From the NCBI GenBank assembly GCA_003598175.1, contig QZKN01000169.1:1-44164 (forward strand): a stretch of DNA of 44,164 nucleotides, read 5' to 3'. Source of the stretch: Candidatus Omnitrophota bacterium (GTDB taxonomy: Bacteria > Hinthialibacterota > Hinthialibacteria > Hinthialibacterales > Hinthialibacteraceae). This document shows, in pieces, positions 8,620 to 16,055 of the stretch (positions within the stretch are counted from its first letter, which is position 1; each line of letters begins with the position of its first letter). Both the position numbers and the translations under genes were made by a program. Under the pieces are notes generated by a model. The model made no database searches, was not told where the DNA came from, and saw only the letters and a program-made list of their open reading frames with translations.

Positions 8620-9094
8620 AAAAGCAGAGGGAAAAGTGAATTCATTTATCGAATCTGTGAACAGCCTTTTTGCCGAAATAGAATCGTGGATTGCAGCAAC
8701 GAGTTTAAAAGGAATACGACAGGAAATAGAAATCTCTGAAGAAGCATCCGGGAGGTATTCGGTTGATAAACTCACACTTGAAAATAACGAGAGAAAAAAA
8801 ATTGCTGAATTCATCCCCATTGCAACTTTTATCATTGGAGGCAATGGAAGGGTTGATTTGATTGGCACTATTGACAAGGTAATTATTGTCAATCTGGAAA
8901 TTGACGGTTCCGCCATGACAACAACAATAACCGCTGGAGGCTATACAGAAACACGTACCACTTCATTTTACATAGGGATCGAGAAACCGGGATGGTATTG
9001 GATTGAGGATGGAAAACGTGGGAAGGCTAATTTTTTTACCAAGGAGTTGTTTATCGAGTTGCTCAGGGAGGTTTCTGATTATGAACTCAACTAA
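8612..9094 (+). CDS. Hypothetical protein, partner of downstream HEPN-like gene
   Basis: A 160-residue soluble protein starting MNEKAEGKVNSF, with AAAGGA before ATG 8612. The first third is helical and the rest alternates beta strands (FIPIATFIIGGNGRVDLIG, KVIIVNLEI), ending in WYWIEDGKRGKANFFTKELF. No family is recognised. Its 3' end overlaps the next gene by 14 bases, so the two are almost certainly co-translated. It lies beside a transposase remnant, in a patch with lower GC and more irregular codon use than its neighbours, which suggests acquisition. Confidence 0.75.
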   Translation: MNEKAEGKVNSFIESVNSLFAEIESWIAATSLKGIRQEIEISEEASGRYSVDKLTLENNERKKIAEFIPIATFIIGGNGRVDLIGTIDKVIIVNLEIDGSAMTTTITAGGYTETRTTSFYIGIEKPGWYWIEDGKRGKANFFTKELFIELLREVSDYELN

Positions 9095-9632
9095 TATCCT
9101 TGAGCCTATTTGGGAATCTTACATGACCACGATAGACTGCCTCAAAGTTGCATCCAGATGCATTGAGAATAAAGTGCATCATCTCATGAAGAAAACCAAG
9201 TTTGTAACGAGTTCTATTGACGAGGCTAAAGAGATGATCAGCTACAGCCGTGAAAAGGCTGATGATTTTGTAATCGTTTCACTATGGGCTATCTTTGAAA
9301 GAGAACTTCTCGGATATGTACAAAAAGAAGGAGGAAAGCTACTGCAAAAGATACCAACCTCTTTCAATACCAATGTTCACCGGAAGGTCAAGAATGAGAT
9401 GGAATACTGGAAAAGCGACGACGTTCTCGATTTATTTAAAACAGTTGTCAATTCTGATCTCATTGGCAATGCGAAACAGGTCAAGAAATATCGGGATTGG
9501 ATAGCACACAAGAATCCTAAGAAAGGACCTCCTTCAAATGTACCACCCCATACTGCGTATAGAATTCTTTCTGACATTATCTCGATTGTTGAACAAAACC
9601 TCGAAGATAAACAATCGGTAATCACAGCATAA
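9081..9632 (+). CDS. HEPN-like protein, possible RNase or toxin
   Basis: Product of 183 residues, mostly alpha-helical. The start at 9081 is chosen because AGGGAGG sits 9 bases upstream; the longer frame from 9003 would be a shadow of the previous gene. The signature is KKYRDWIAHKNPKKGPP, where R-x4-H matches the catalytic pattern of HEPN ribonucleases, and a preceding helix (VIVSLWAIFERELLGYV) fits the RiboL-PSP-HEPN type. Family knowledge links such proteins to RNA cleavage in toxin-antitoxin and phage-defence units. The partner gene at 8612 could be an antitoxin or sensor; this is inference from the overlap only. Confidence 0.7.
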   Translation: MNSTNILEPIWESYMTTIDCLKVASRCIENKVHHLMKKTKFVTSSIDEAKEMISYSREKADDFVIVSLWAIFERELLGYVQKEGGKLLQKIPTSFNTNVHRKVKNEMEYWKSDDVLDLFKTVVNSDLIGNAKQVKKYRDWIAHKNPKKGPPSNVPPHTAYRILSDIISIVEQNLEDKQSVITA

Positions 9633-9716
9633 AAACGACATCAAAGTCGCTGCAACGTTTCATTCCTTGTTGTGCATCCATAAGGGACCTTCTCCCATAA
9701 AAATCGTCATCGAAAT

Positions 9717-10946
9717 TCATTCAAACAATTCACTCACATGGCATTGGATTTTCACGATCGCTTCCACGATGTCGTCCATATCCTCTTTCGAGCCCAGCAA
9801 CATTTCCTGAAAGAGCCAAATCGCTTCGTCCTGGCAGACGCGTTCGCAATGCGGACATTGCACGGAACGATAATTGACGCGTCCTTCATATAAATCACGA
9901 TATGCGAGCATGCGGTCAGGGAAATTCTGAAAGAAATTGTATTGATAAACCGGCAGATAGCCGGTCGAACAATCGATTCCCTCTTTTCGCAAGGCCTCGG
10001 CAAAGCGGGATTTGGCCAATCCCTTGAACCGTTGCGGCTGATAGCGAAGAATCCCGAGATGATAGGCATGGCGGGTACAGCCTGCATACGATTTTTGAAA
10101 AGAGACGCCGTCGATCCCTTCCAACAGCGATTGCAAATAACGCGCGTTTTCCTCGCGTTGTTTCATTTGTCCTTCCAGGCGCTCCATGCCGACCAACAGC
10201 AGCGCGGATTGAAACGCCCCCAGGCGGTGATTGCCTCCCAATTCGTGATGATCGTACCACGCGCCCCCTTTCACCCGCCCGCAATTGGTAAATGTGCGCA
10301 ACCGGTCGGCCAGGGATTCATCATTGGTGATAATCGCGCCCCCTTCGCCGGCCGTCAGATTTTTACTGGATTGAAAGGAAAACGTACCAGCGTGGCCGAT
10401 CGTCCCCACTTTTCTCTTGTTCCATTCCGCGCCAGGCGCCTGAGCGCAATCCTCCAACACCAGCAGACTGTATTCCTCGGCGATACGCATCAATTCGTCC
10501 ATCTCCGCGGGATTGCCGGCAATGTGCACCGGTATCATGGCTTTGGTTTTCGGGGTGATCTGTTTTTCCACGGATTCGGGATCGAGGTTGTAGGTCTCGG
10601 GATCGATATCCGCAAAAACCGGGATGGCGTTGACCATCAACACGCTGATCGCCGTCGCCATGAACGTATAGGAAGGAACAATCACCTCATCGCCCGGCCC
10701 GATCCCCATCGCCTGCAGCGCAATATACAATGCGTCGGTTCCATTCGTGCAGGAAACGGCAAACTGTGCGCCGCAATAGTCGGCAAAATGTTGTTCAAAA
10801 CGCTCGGTGACTTTCGCGCCGATTCCCCATTTGCCGCTTTCCAACGTCTCCATCAACGCCTGCTTATCCCGCGTATCAAAGACCGGCCATCGGTGAAACG
10901 GTTCGGAACGAACCGGATTTCCGCCATGTATTGCCAACTGTGCCAT
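9717..10946 (-). CDS. DegT/DnrJ/EryC1-family PLP aminotransferase
   Basis: A 409-residue fold-type I PLP enzyme of the sugar aminotransferase family. Visible motifs are CTNGTDALYIAL (cofactor phosphate contact), PSYTFMATA, D166 in LEDCAQAPGA (pyridine nitrogen) and K195 in SFQSSKNLTAGEGG (Schiff-base lysine). Length and motif order match DegT proteins that aminate keto-sugars using glutamate or glutamine. The C-terminal part contains CPHCERVCQDE, a cysteine-rich stretch seen in some subfamilies. The start ATG at 10946 has GGGAGG 5 bases upstream. It is divergent from the sensor operon and has no sugar-biosynthesis neighbours, so the actual substrate is unknown. Confidence 0.92.
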   Translation of the reverse strand: MAQLAIHGGNPVRSEPFHRWPVFDTRDKQALMETLESGKWGIGAKVTERFEQHFADYCGAQFAVSCTNGTDALYIALQAMGIGPGDEVIVPSYTFMATAISVLMVNAIPVFADIDPETYNLDPESVEKQITPKTKAMIPVHIAGNPAEMDELMRIAEEYSLLVLEDCAQAPGAEWNKRKVGTIGHAGTFSFQSSKNLTAGEGGAIITNDESLADRLRTFTNCGRVKGGAWYDHHELGGNHRLGAFQSALLLVGMERLEGQMKQREENARYLQSLLEGIDGVSFQKSYAGCTRHAYHLGILRYQPQRFKGLAKSRFAEALRKEGIDCSTGYLPVYQYNFFQNFPDRMLAYRDLYEGRVNYRSVQCPHCERVCQDEAIWLFQEMLLGSKEDMDDIVEAIVKIQCHVSELFE

Positions 10947-11084
10947 TATAACCTCCCGCCATGAGCCGGTTTTCAGGCAATTTCCGATTGTCAGCTCATG
11001 ACTTAAGATGATTGAACACTAAAATATATCGACCAAACGAGAAATAAACAATGTTTCATCCAAAAAGGAAAAGGAGTTATCATT

Positions 11085-11651
11085 ATGAAATGGACGGCTG
11101 TACTATTTTGTGTCCTTGTGTTCCTTTCTTCAACCACTGTCGCCGATGTGCGTTTGGAAATTCTTGATCTTTCCACTCGCGCCGTCAGACTGACGTACGA
11201 ACTGGAAGATAACCAGGCGGGCAATCGTGTGTTTCTCTTCCCCGACGGCGGTTTCATCCACTCCGCCTCGCGTGAGTTGTTCCAGGTCGAATCCGTATTC
11301 GATAAAAATTCGAAACAGGAACTCGAATTCGAAGTGCTGGAAGCGCCGGACAAAGGTCTTCCACAATTGCGCATCACCTATCCGGAGCCGATCAAGGAGG
11401 GAAGTAAAAAACTATTAAGCGTCAGCGTCTGTCTGAATTTGCCGGATAAGGATCTCCTCATCGACGCTGCCGGTCGCTATGTTTTTTCCTATGAAACCAG
11501 CCATCCGTTCGAATTTGTCGTTCCTGCAAACCACTATGTGGTTTATACCAACCAGGCCATGATGGTATTCGAGCGAGGACCGAACATCGTCCTATCGCAA
11601 TCCGATAAATACGTGAAAAACATCGTGATCAAAACCCGTATAAAGAATTAA
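11085..11651 (+). CDS. Exported protein of unknown function, first gene of sensor operon
   Basis: A 188-residue protein with a signal peptide (MKWTAVLFCVLVFLSSTTVA) and a beta-rich mature part. No lipobox or known domain is visible. AAGGAG lies 8 bases before ATG 11085. The histidine kinase starts 9 bases after its stop, so the two are one transcript. A periplasmic protein encoded with a membrane kinase often acts as accessory sensor or ligand carrier; that role is inferred from position only. The tail (HPFEFVVPANHYVVYTNQ) suggests a second beta-sandwich strand set. Confidence 0.75.
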   Translation: MKWTAVLFCVLVFLSSTTVADVRLEILDLSTRAVRLTYELEDNQAGNRVFLFPDGGFIHSASRELFQVESVFDKNSKQELEFEVLEAPDKGLPQLRITYPEPIKEGSKKLLSVSVCLNLPDKDLLIDAAGRYVFSYETSHPFEFVVPANHYVVYTNQAMMVFERGPNIVLSQSDKYVKNIVIKTRIKN

Positions 11652-11660
11652 CAAACAATA

Positions 11661-13670
11661 ATGAATCAAGAACCCTCTCCAAATCCAAAACCACTATCTT
11701 TTTCGTCCTTTCGCGCGGTTGTGATCCTCGTCGCCGTGTTCGTGATTGTGTGGGTATTTCTCAGTATTACTCATTTTCTGCAAACCCGGCAGCAGTTACA
11801 CACTCTGCTGATACAAAAAACGGAAGACATGGCGAAAACCGCTGCGCTCGCCGATCAATACATGTCAAAAGTGTTGGATCGCCTGGAAGAAGAACAGGAA
11901 GCCCGCTTGATCGCCATTGGTTCCTGGCTGCGGGACTTGGACGCTCAAAACAGCTTGACGGATATTGAATTACGCCGCGTCGCGGAAGAAACCGGCGCTT
12001 TCAATATTGTTTTTTTCAACCACGAGGGAAGGCGGGAATTCGGTTTGCGCGGTTTCGGTCCGCCCGCGGGCGGGCGAGGATTCCAAGGCGGACAGGGCAG
12101 AGGCCGGCGCGGCATGGGAGCATCCGATTCCGAATCTCTTCGTGAATTTCTCGAATCGGAACTGCCATTTTCCAATCAGGGATTCCACCGTTCGCGCGGA
12201 TCGGGAGAATATCGTTACACCGTTTATGTTCGACGGCGGAACGGCGGCGTAATTTCCATCAATATCGACGCAGAAACGCAGGAAAAAATGCGGCAGGAAC
12301 TCGGCCCGGAAGCTCTGCTCGCCGAATTCGCATCCCGCCCTGAGGTCATTTTCATCCAACGACGTCACTCCGGCCAAGTCGACCTCCAATTCGGAACCCA
12401 AATTCCACAATCAACGCAATCATCATCAAACCCGACAACCTTCGACGTGGAAGTGGATGTTCCGGGACAGGAGACAACCACCTTGCTTGTCGGATTTGAC
12501 GCCAACCTTCTAAAAAATGCAGAAAGTGAATTGCTTCATCGCCTTATTTTCTCTGTGACCATCGCATTCATGCTCGGAATATTGAGTATTTTATGGACAA
12601 AATTGTATAAACGTCATGGACGACTCGCTCAAACACTTCAACAAATATACTCCTACCATCGCGCGCTTCTCGAACAAATCGACGATGCCGTAATCGCGTG
12701 GGAAAATCACGGTGGATTGACATTTTGGAATCATCGCGCGGCATTGCTTTTTCCCGAACTTGGCTTTTCCACCGCGGGAAACTCACCACCCGCGGAAGTG
12801 TTAAAAACGTGGGAACGCATAAAAAAAGAAGGAACACAAACCATATTCACATTCCACGACAATAGAAAAGGAACAAGGCGGTTTCGGGCCACACTGGAAA
12901 CCATTCAATCGGCGCTTCCAACCAACCTCATCATTTTGACCGATGTTACCGAAGTGGAACTTGCGACCAGCGAACGCCGCCAACGCGAACATATGGAAGC
13001 TCTGGCGAAGGTCGCTTCCGGGGTAGCTCATGAAGTGCGCAATCCACTCAACGCAATCGACATGACGATTCAAACCTTATGCATGGAACCGACCACTCTT
13101 CATACGGAAGACCGTCAGACGCTTGATAATCTACGTGAAGAAATCAAGCGTATCAACAATATCGTCAAACATTTCCTCGATTTTGGACGTCCGCAGCCTC
13201 CGGTGATGTCCACAACCGATATCGGAGCAATCGTTGCCGAAGCCGCTTCCTTTCTCACACCGCTCGCGCACGAGAAAAACCTGCAAATTCATGTTGACCG
13301 GCCGCCGGTTTCTCCAATTGAGGCGGACGCGCAGCAAATTCGCCAGGTCATACTCAATGTCGTGACCAACGCAATCGACGCAATGGAACAGGAAGGCGTT
13401 ATTACGCTATCGGTGAAACAGGAAAATAATGAAATCATCTGTTCCTGCCGCGATGAAGGAATCGGAATGACGCAGGAACAGATCGACCACATTTTCGATC
13501 CGTATTACACCAACAAAACCCGTGGAACCGGGCTTGGCATGAGCATCGTCAAACGAATCGTCGACGAGCACAAAGGAAAAATACATATCAACAGCGCACC
13601 CGGCAAAGGAACAGAGATATCCATATATTTCAAACAATCAAAACCGCAACACGAGGCCACGAATTCATGA
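11661..13670 (+). CDS. Membrane sensor histidine kinase (NtrB/ZraS-like)
   Basis: A 669-residue sensor kinase. TM1 is 18-40, a periplasmic domain spans about 41-294, TM2 about 295-313, a PAS-like region about 325-435, HisKA carries H457 in ASGVAHEVRNPLNAI, and HATPase motifs are NVVTNAIDAM (N), DEGIGM (G1) and GTGLGMSIVKRIV (G2). The periplasmic domain holds an unusual Gly/Arg-rich loop at 128-152 (GLRGFGPPAGGRG and following). The kinase core is of the type that pairs with NtrC-family regulators, and the next gene, overlapping by 4 bases (ATGA), encodes exactly that. The ligand is unknown. Confidence 0.92.
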   Translation: MNQEPSPNPKPLSFSSFRAVVILVAVFVIVWVFLSITHFLQTRQQLHTLLIQKTEDMAKTAALADQYMSKVLDRLEEEQEARLIAIGSWLRDLDAQNSLTDIELRRVAEETGAFNIVFFNHEGRREFGLRGFGPPAGGRGFQGGQGRGRRGMGASDSESLREFLESELPFSNQGFHRSRGSGEYRYTVYVRRRNGGVISINIDAETQEKMRQELGPEALLAEFASRPEVIFIQRRHSGQVDLQFGTQIPQSTQSSSNPTTFDVEVDVPGQETTTLLVGFDANLLKNAESELLHRLIFSVTIAFMLGILSILWTKLYKRHGRLAQTLQQIYSYHRALLEQIDDAVIAWENHGGLTFWNHRAALLFPELGFSTAGNSPPAEVLKTWERIKKEGTQTIFTFHDNRKGTRRFRATLETIQSALPTNLIILTDVTEVELATSERRQREHMEALAKVASGVAHEVRNPLNAIDMTIQTLCMEPTTLHTEDRQTLDNLREEIKRINNIVKHFLDFGRPQPPVMSTTDIGAIVAEAASFLTPLAHEKNLQIHVDRPPVSPIEADAQQIRQVILNVVTNAIDAMEQEGVITLSVKQENNEIICSCRDEGIGMTQEQIDHIFDPYYTNKTRGTGLGMSIVKRIVDEHKGKIHINSAPGKGTEISIYFKQSKPQHEATNS

Positions 13671-15037
13671 GTGAAACCGCTCCCGTCATTCTCACTATCG
13701 AAGATGAAACCTCACAACTCAAGGCGCTCGCTTCCTTTCTTCACAAGCGCAACTATCAAGTCATCGAAGCGGAAAATCAAAAAACAGCAATCGAACAATT
13801 TCAATCTCACGCCATCGACCTCGTTTTAACAGATATGAAACTTCCCGATGGCGACGGAGAATCGATTTTAGAACATATCAAACAAATCCGACCGGACGTT
13901 CCCGTCATCATCATGACCGCCTACGGCAACACAACTCAAGCCGTCGCCGCTATGCGCAAAGGCGCGAGCGATTACATTACCAAACCTCTCGATTTGAATG
14001 AACTCGACTTGATCATCCAGCGTGAGTTGGAGCGTAGCGTTCTCATTTCCGAAAACCGCCGTCTCCGCGAAATCATCGAAAATCGTGGCCATGTCGCCGG
14101 CCTTATCACCGCCAGTCCGCTTATGCAGGACGTTCTTAATACCGCCTTGCGCGCCGCAGCATCAGACGCGGGCATTCTGATTCTCGGCGAAAGCGGTACC
14201 GGCAAGGAAGTTCTCGCCCGAGCGGTTCACGCCGCCAGCCCCCGCGCAACCAAGCCATTCGTGCCCATTCATTGCGCCGCCTTGCCGGAAGGGATCGTAC
14301 AAAGCGAACTTTTCGGGCATGAAAAAGGCGCTTTCACCGGCGCAACCGCGCGCCGGGAAGGTCGTTTCGAACTGGCGGATGGGGGAACCATATTTATTGA
14401 TGAGGTGGGAGACATTCCCCTCAATGTTCAAGTCCAACTTTTGCGGGTTCTGCAGGAAAGAACCTTCGAACGGGTGGGAGGAAACCAATCCATCCATGTC
14501 GATGTCCGCATCGTGGCCGCAACCAATAAAAACCTGCAGGAAGCCATTAAAAAAGGAGATTTTCGCGAAGATTTATTTTATCGCCTGGGCATCATCACCA
14601 TCGAAATTCCCCCTCTGCGAAAACGACGCGAAGATATCCCGCCTCTCATTCAACACTTTCTAAAAAAATACGCTCCCGGCCGGTTCATTGACATTTCCCG
14701 TGAAGCCATGGATCGTCTAATGAAGCACCGTTGGCCGGGAAACATCCGCGAACTCGAAAATCTGATCGAACGCGCCGTCGTGCTGGCGCGTGGAAATTTG
14801 ATATCCACCCGCGACCTCCCCTCCAACATTCAACCGGATTCGGACGATACGAACGAAATTCAGGTTCAATCCGACCGTACGCTACCGGAATTGGTCGCCG
14901 ACCTGGAAAAGACGCTGATTCAACAGGCTCTCTTGAAATCCGACGGCAACCAATCCCAAGCCGCACGCTCGTTAGGCATCACCGAACGAAACCTCCGTTA
15001 CAAACTCAAAAAATACGATCCATTCATTCCCGAATAA
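13667..15037 (+). CDS. NtrC-family sigma-54-dependent response regulator
   Basis: A 456-residue activator. The receiver (1-120) has an ED acidic pair near residue 12, phosphoacceptor D56 (LTDMKLPDGDG) and conserved K106. The AAA+ domain has Walker A GESGTGKE (174-181), the sigma-54 contact loop GAFTGA (221-226) and Walker B TIFIDE. The C-terminal Fis-type helix-turn-helix (about 420-452) includes GNQSQAARSLGITERNLRYKL. When phosphorylated by the upstream kinase it should form a ring and open sigma-54 promoters. The likely target is immediately downstream: two near-identical palindromes and a sigma-54 promoter precede the next gene. Confidence 0.95.
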   Translation: MSETAPVILTIEDETSQLKALASFLHKRNYQVIEAENQKTAIEQFQSHAIDLVLTDMKLPDGDGESILEHIKQIRPDVPVIIMTAYGNTTQAVAAMRKGASDYITKPLDLNELDLIIQRELERSVLISENRRLREIIENRGHVAGLITASPLMQDVLNTALRAAASDAGILILGESGTGKEVLARAVHAASPRATKPFVPIHCAALPEGIVQSELFGHEKGAFTGATARREGRFELADGGTIFIDEVGDIPLNVQVQLLRVLQERTFERVGGNQSIHVDVRIVAATNKNLQEAIKKGDFREDLFYRLGIITIEIPPLRKRREDIPPLIQHFLKKYAPGRFIDISREAMDRLMKHRWPGNIRELENLIERAVVLARGNLISTRDLPSNIQPDSDDTNEIQVQSDRTLPELVADLEKTLIQQALLKSDGNQSQAARSLGITERNLRYKLKKYDPFIPE

Positions 15038-15043
15038 ATCCGA

Positions 15044-15061
15044 ATCGACGAAATTGTCGAA
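15044..15061. promoter_or_regulatory. Putative upstream activator site 1
   Basis: ATCGAC-N6-GTCGAA is a dyad whose half-sites match those of site 2 (15119-15136). Its centre is about 75 bases from that of site 2 and roughly 190 bases upstream of the sigma-54 promoter, a usual distance for NtrC-type enhancers. Confidence 0.6.
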
Positions 15062-15118
15062 CTGTAAACCACTCATTTGCATTCACTTACGTATAAAATT
15101 CTTTAATTCTTTTTCAAG

Positions 15119-15136
15119 TTCGACCATATCGTCGAA
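15119..15136. promoter_or_regulatory. Putative upstream activator site 2
   Basis: TTCGAC-CATATC-GTCGAA is a perfect 6-6-6 inverted repeat. It shares the pattern WTCGAC-N6-GTCGAA with site 1 and lies about 100 bases before the sigma-54 promoter. It is the best candidate binding site for the adjacent NtrC-family regulator. Confidence 0.65.
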
Positions 15137-15234
15137 TCTCACCACAAAACCAATGGGTCGATTGCATAGAGGATGCATTAATTAACACGAGTAAAATCAA
15201 ATAGTTACATTATTCCATTCTCCCTCCTGACTTT

Positions 15235-15250
15235 TGGCACATCCATTGCG
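15235..15250 (+). promoter_or_regulatory. Sigma-54 (-24/-12) promoter
   Basis: TGGCAC-ATCCA-TTGC matches the sigma-54 consensus TGGCAC-N5-TTGC with invariant GG and GC and correct spacing. Transcription is expected to start near 15261, about 35 bases before the ATG at 15297. The adjacent gene encodes a sigma-54 activator, which makes a chance match unlikely. Confidence 0.85.
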
Positions 15251-15296
15251 ATTATGAGAATTACGGTAACAAAATATTAGTTTGGAGGTAATGATC

Positions 15297-15974
15297 ATGT
15301 TTCGAAAAATCGCACTGGCAACAATCACAGCAGGAATCGCACTAGGACTAACGCTTGTGGCAACGGACAGCCATGCGCAAGGTCGGGGACAAAAAGGAAT
15401 TCGCGTACTCGGCGGCCAGCAAACCAACTTTGTCGACGCCGACGGCAACGGCATCTGCGACCTTCGCGGTTCACAAAATCGAGGTCCGAACTTCACGGAC
15501 GCAAATAACGACGGAATTTGTGACTTGCAAATGCGCGGCCGAGGAAATCGCGGGAACCGGGGCGGCAATGGAATGCAAGCATTTTCCGGCGCCGGCCGCG
15601 GGTATCGCAGAGGACAACTCGAGAATGCCCCTCGGAGAAATTTCGTGGATGCCGATGGCGATGGAGTTTGCGATAATCCCGGCCCCAGACAAGGAAGAGG
15701 TTTTGTCGACGCCGATCAGGATGGGATCAACGACAATTCTCCTCTGGCCTCTTTGGCGCTGACGCCTGAACAAAAAGCACAGGTTGTTCAACTGCGGACA
15801 ACGGGACCCGGCCCGCACACCGATGAAGTACTGGCCATTCTCACGGACGAACAAAAAGCGCAGTTTGAGGAATTACGCTCACAACGGCAGGATGGTCGGC
15901 TCGGTTTACAACAACGGCAGCGTCGTGGAATGCGAATGGGATATCAATGCCCTGTTGTGACTCCTGAAAACTAA
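15297..15974 (+). CDS. Secreted protein with calcium-loop-like repeats and LTxEQK motifs
   Basis: A 225-residue exported protein with a signal peptide of about 28 residues ending DSHAQ. The mature part has four DxDxNG-type loops: FVDADGNGICDLRG, FTDANNDGICDLQM, FVDADGDGVCDNPG and FVDADQDGINDNSP. They resemble EF-hand/thrombospondin type 3 calcium loops, the first three with a conserved Cys. Gly/Arg-rich spacers separate them. Near the C-terminus two related segments, LALTPEQKAQVVQLR and AILTDEQKAQFEELR, recall the LTxxQ helices of periplasmic Spy/CpxP/ZraP proteins. GGAGG lies 8 bases before ATG 15297; upstream in-frame ATG and TTG are badly spaced. It is the only gene behind the sigma-54 promoter, so it is the probable output of the kinase-regulator pair. 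Metal binding is inferred. Confidence 0.85.
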   Translation: MFRKIALATITAGIALGLTLVATDSHAQGRGQKGIRVLGGQQTNFVDADGNGICDLRGSQNRGPNFTDANNDGICDLQMRGRGNRGNRGGNGMQAFSGAGRGYRRGQLENAPRRNFVDADGDGVCDNPGPRQGRGFVDADQDGINDNSPLASLALTPEQKAQVVQLRTTGPGPHTDEVLAILTDEQKAQFEELRSQRQDGRLGLQQRQRRGMRMGYQCPVVTPEN

Positions 15975-15993
15975 ACAAACACAAAAAAAGAAA

Positions 15994-16024
15994 GGGGAGA
16001 GGTTTTCCCCGGCAACCTCTCCCC
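15994..16024. terminator. Bidirectional rho-independent terminator
   Basis: GGGGAGAGGTT and AACCTCTCCCC form a perfect 11-bp stem around a 9-base loop between two convergent genes. Reading on the minus strand the stem is followed by TTTCTTTTTTT, a strong T-tract; on the plus strand by the weaker GTTTGTCT. Confidence 0.9.
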
Positions 16025-16055
16025 GTTTGTCTCACTCACAATAATCCAATTAAAG

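Noticed and set aside
10918..10946. Sigma-54-like TGGCACAGTTGGC at the DegT start
   Set aside because: The spacing between GG and GC is wrong and it lies inside the coding start.
9942..10964. Long plus-strand ORF (340 codons) opposite the DegT gene
   Set aside because: It is antisense to a gene with full family motifs, and its composition is that of a frame shadow.
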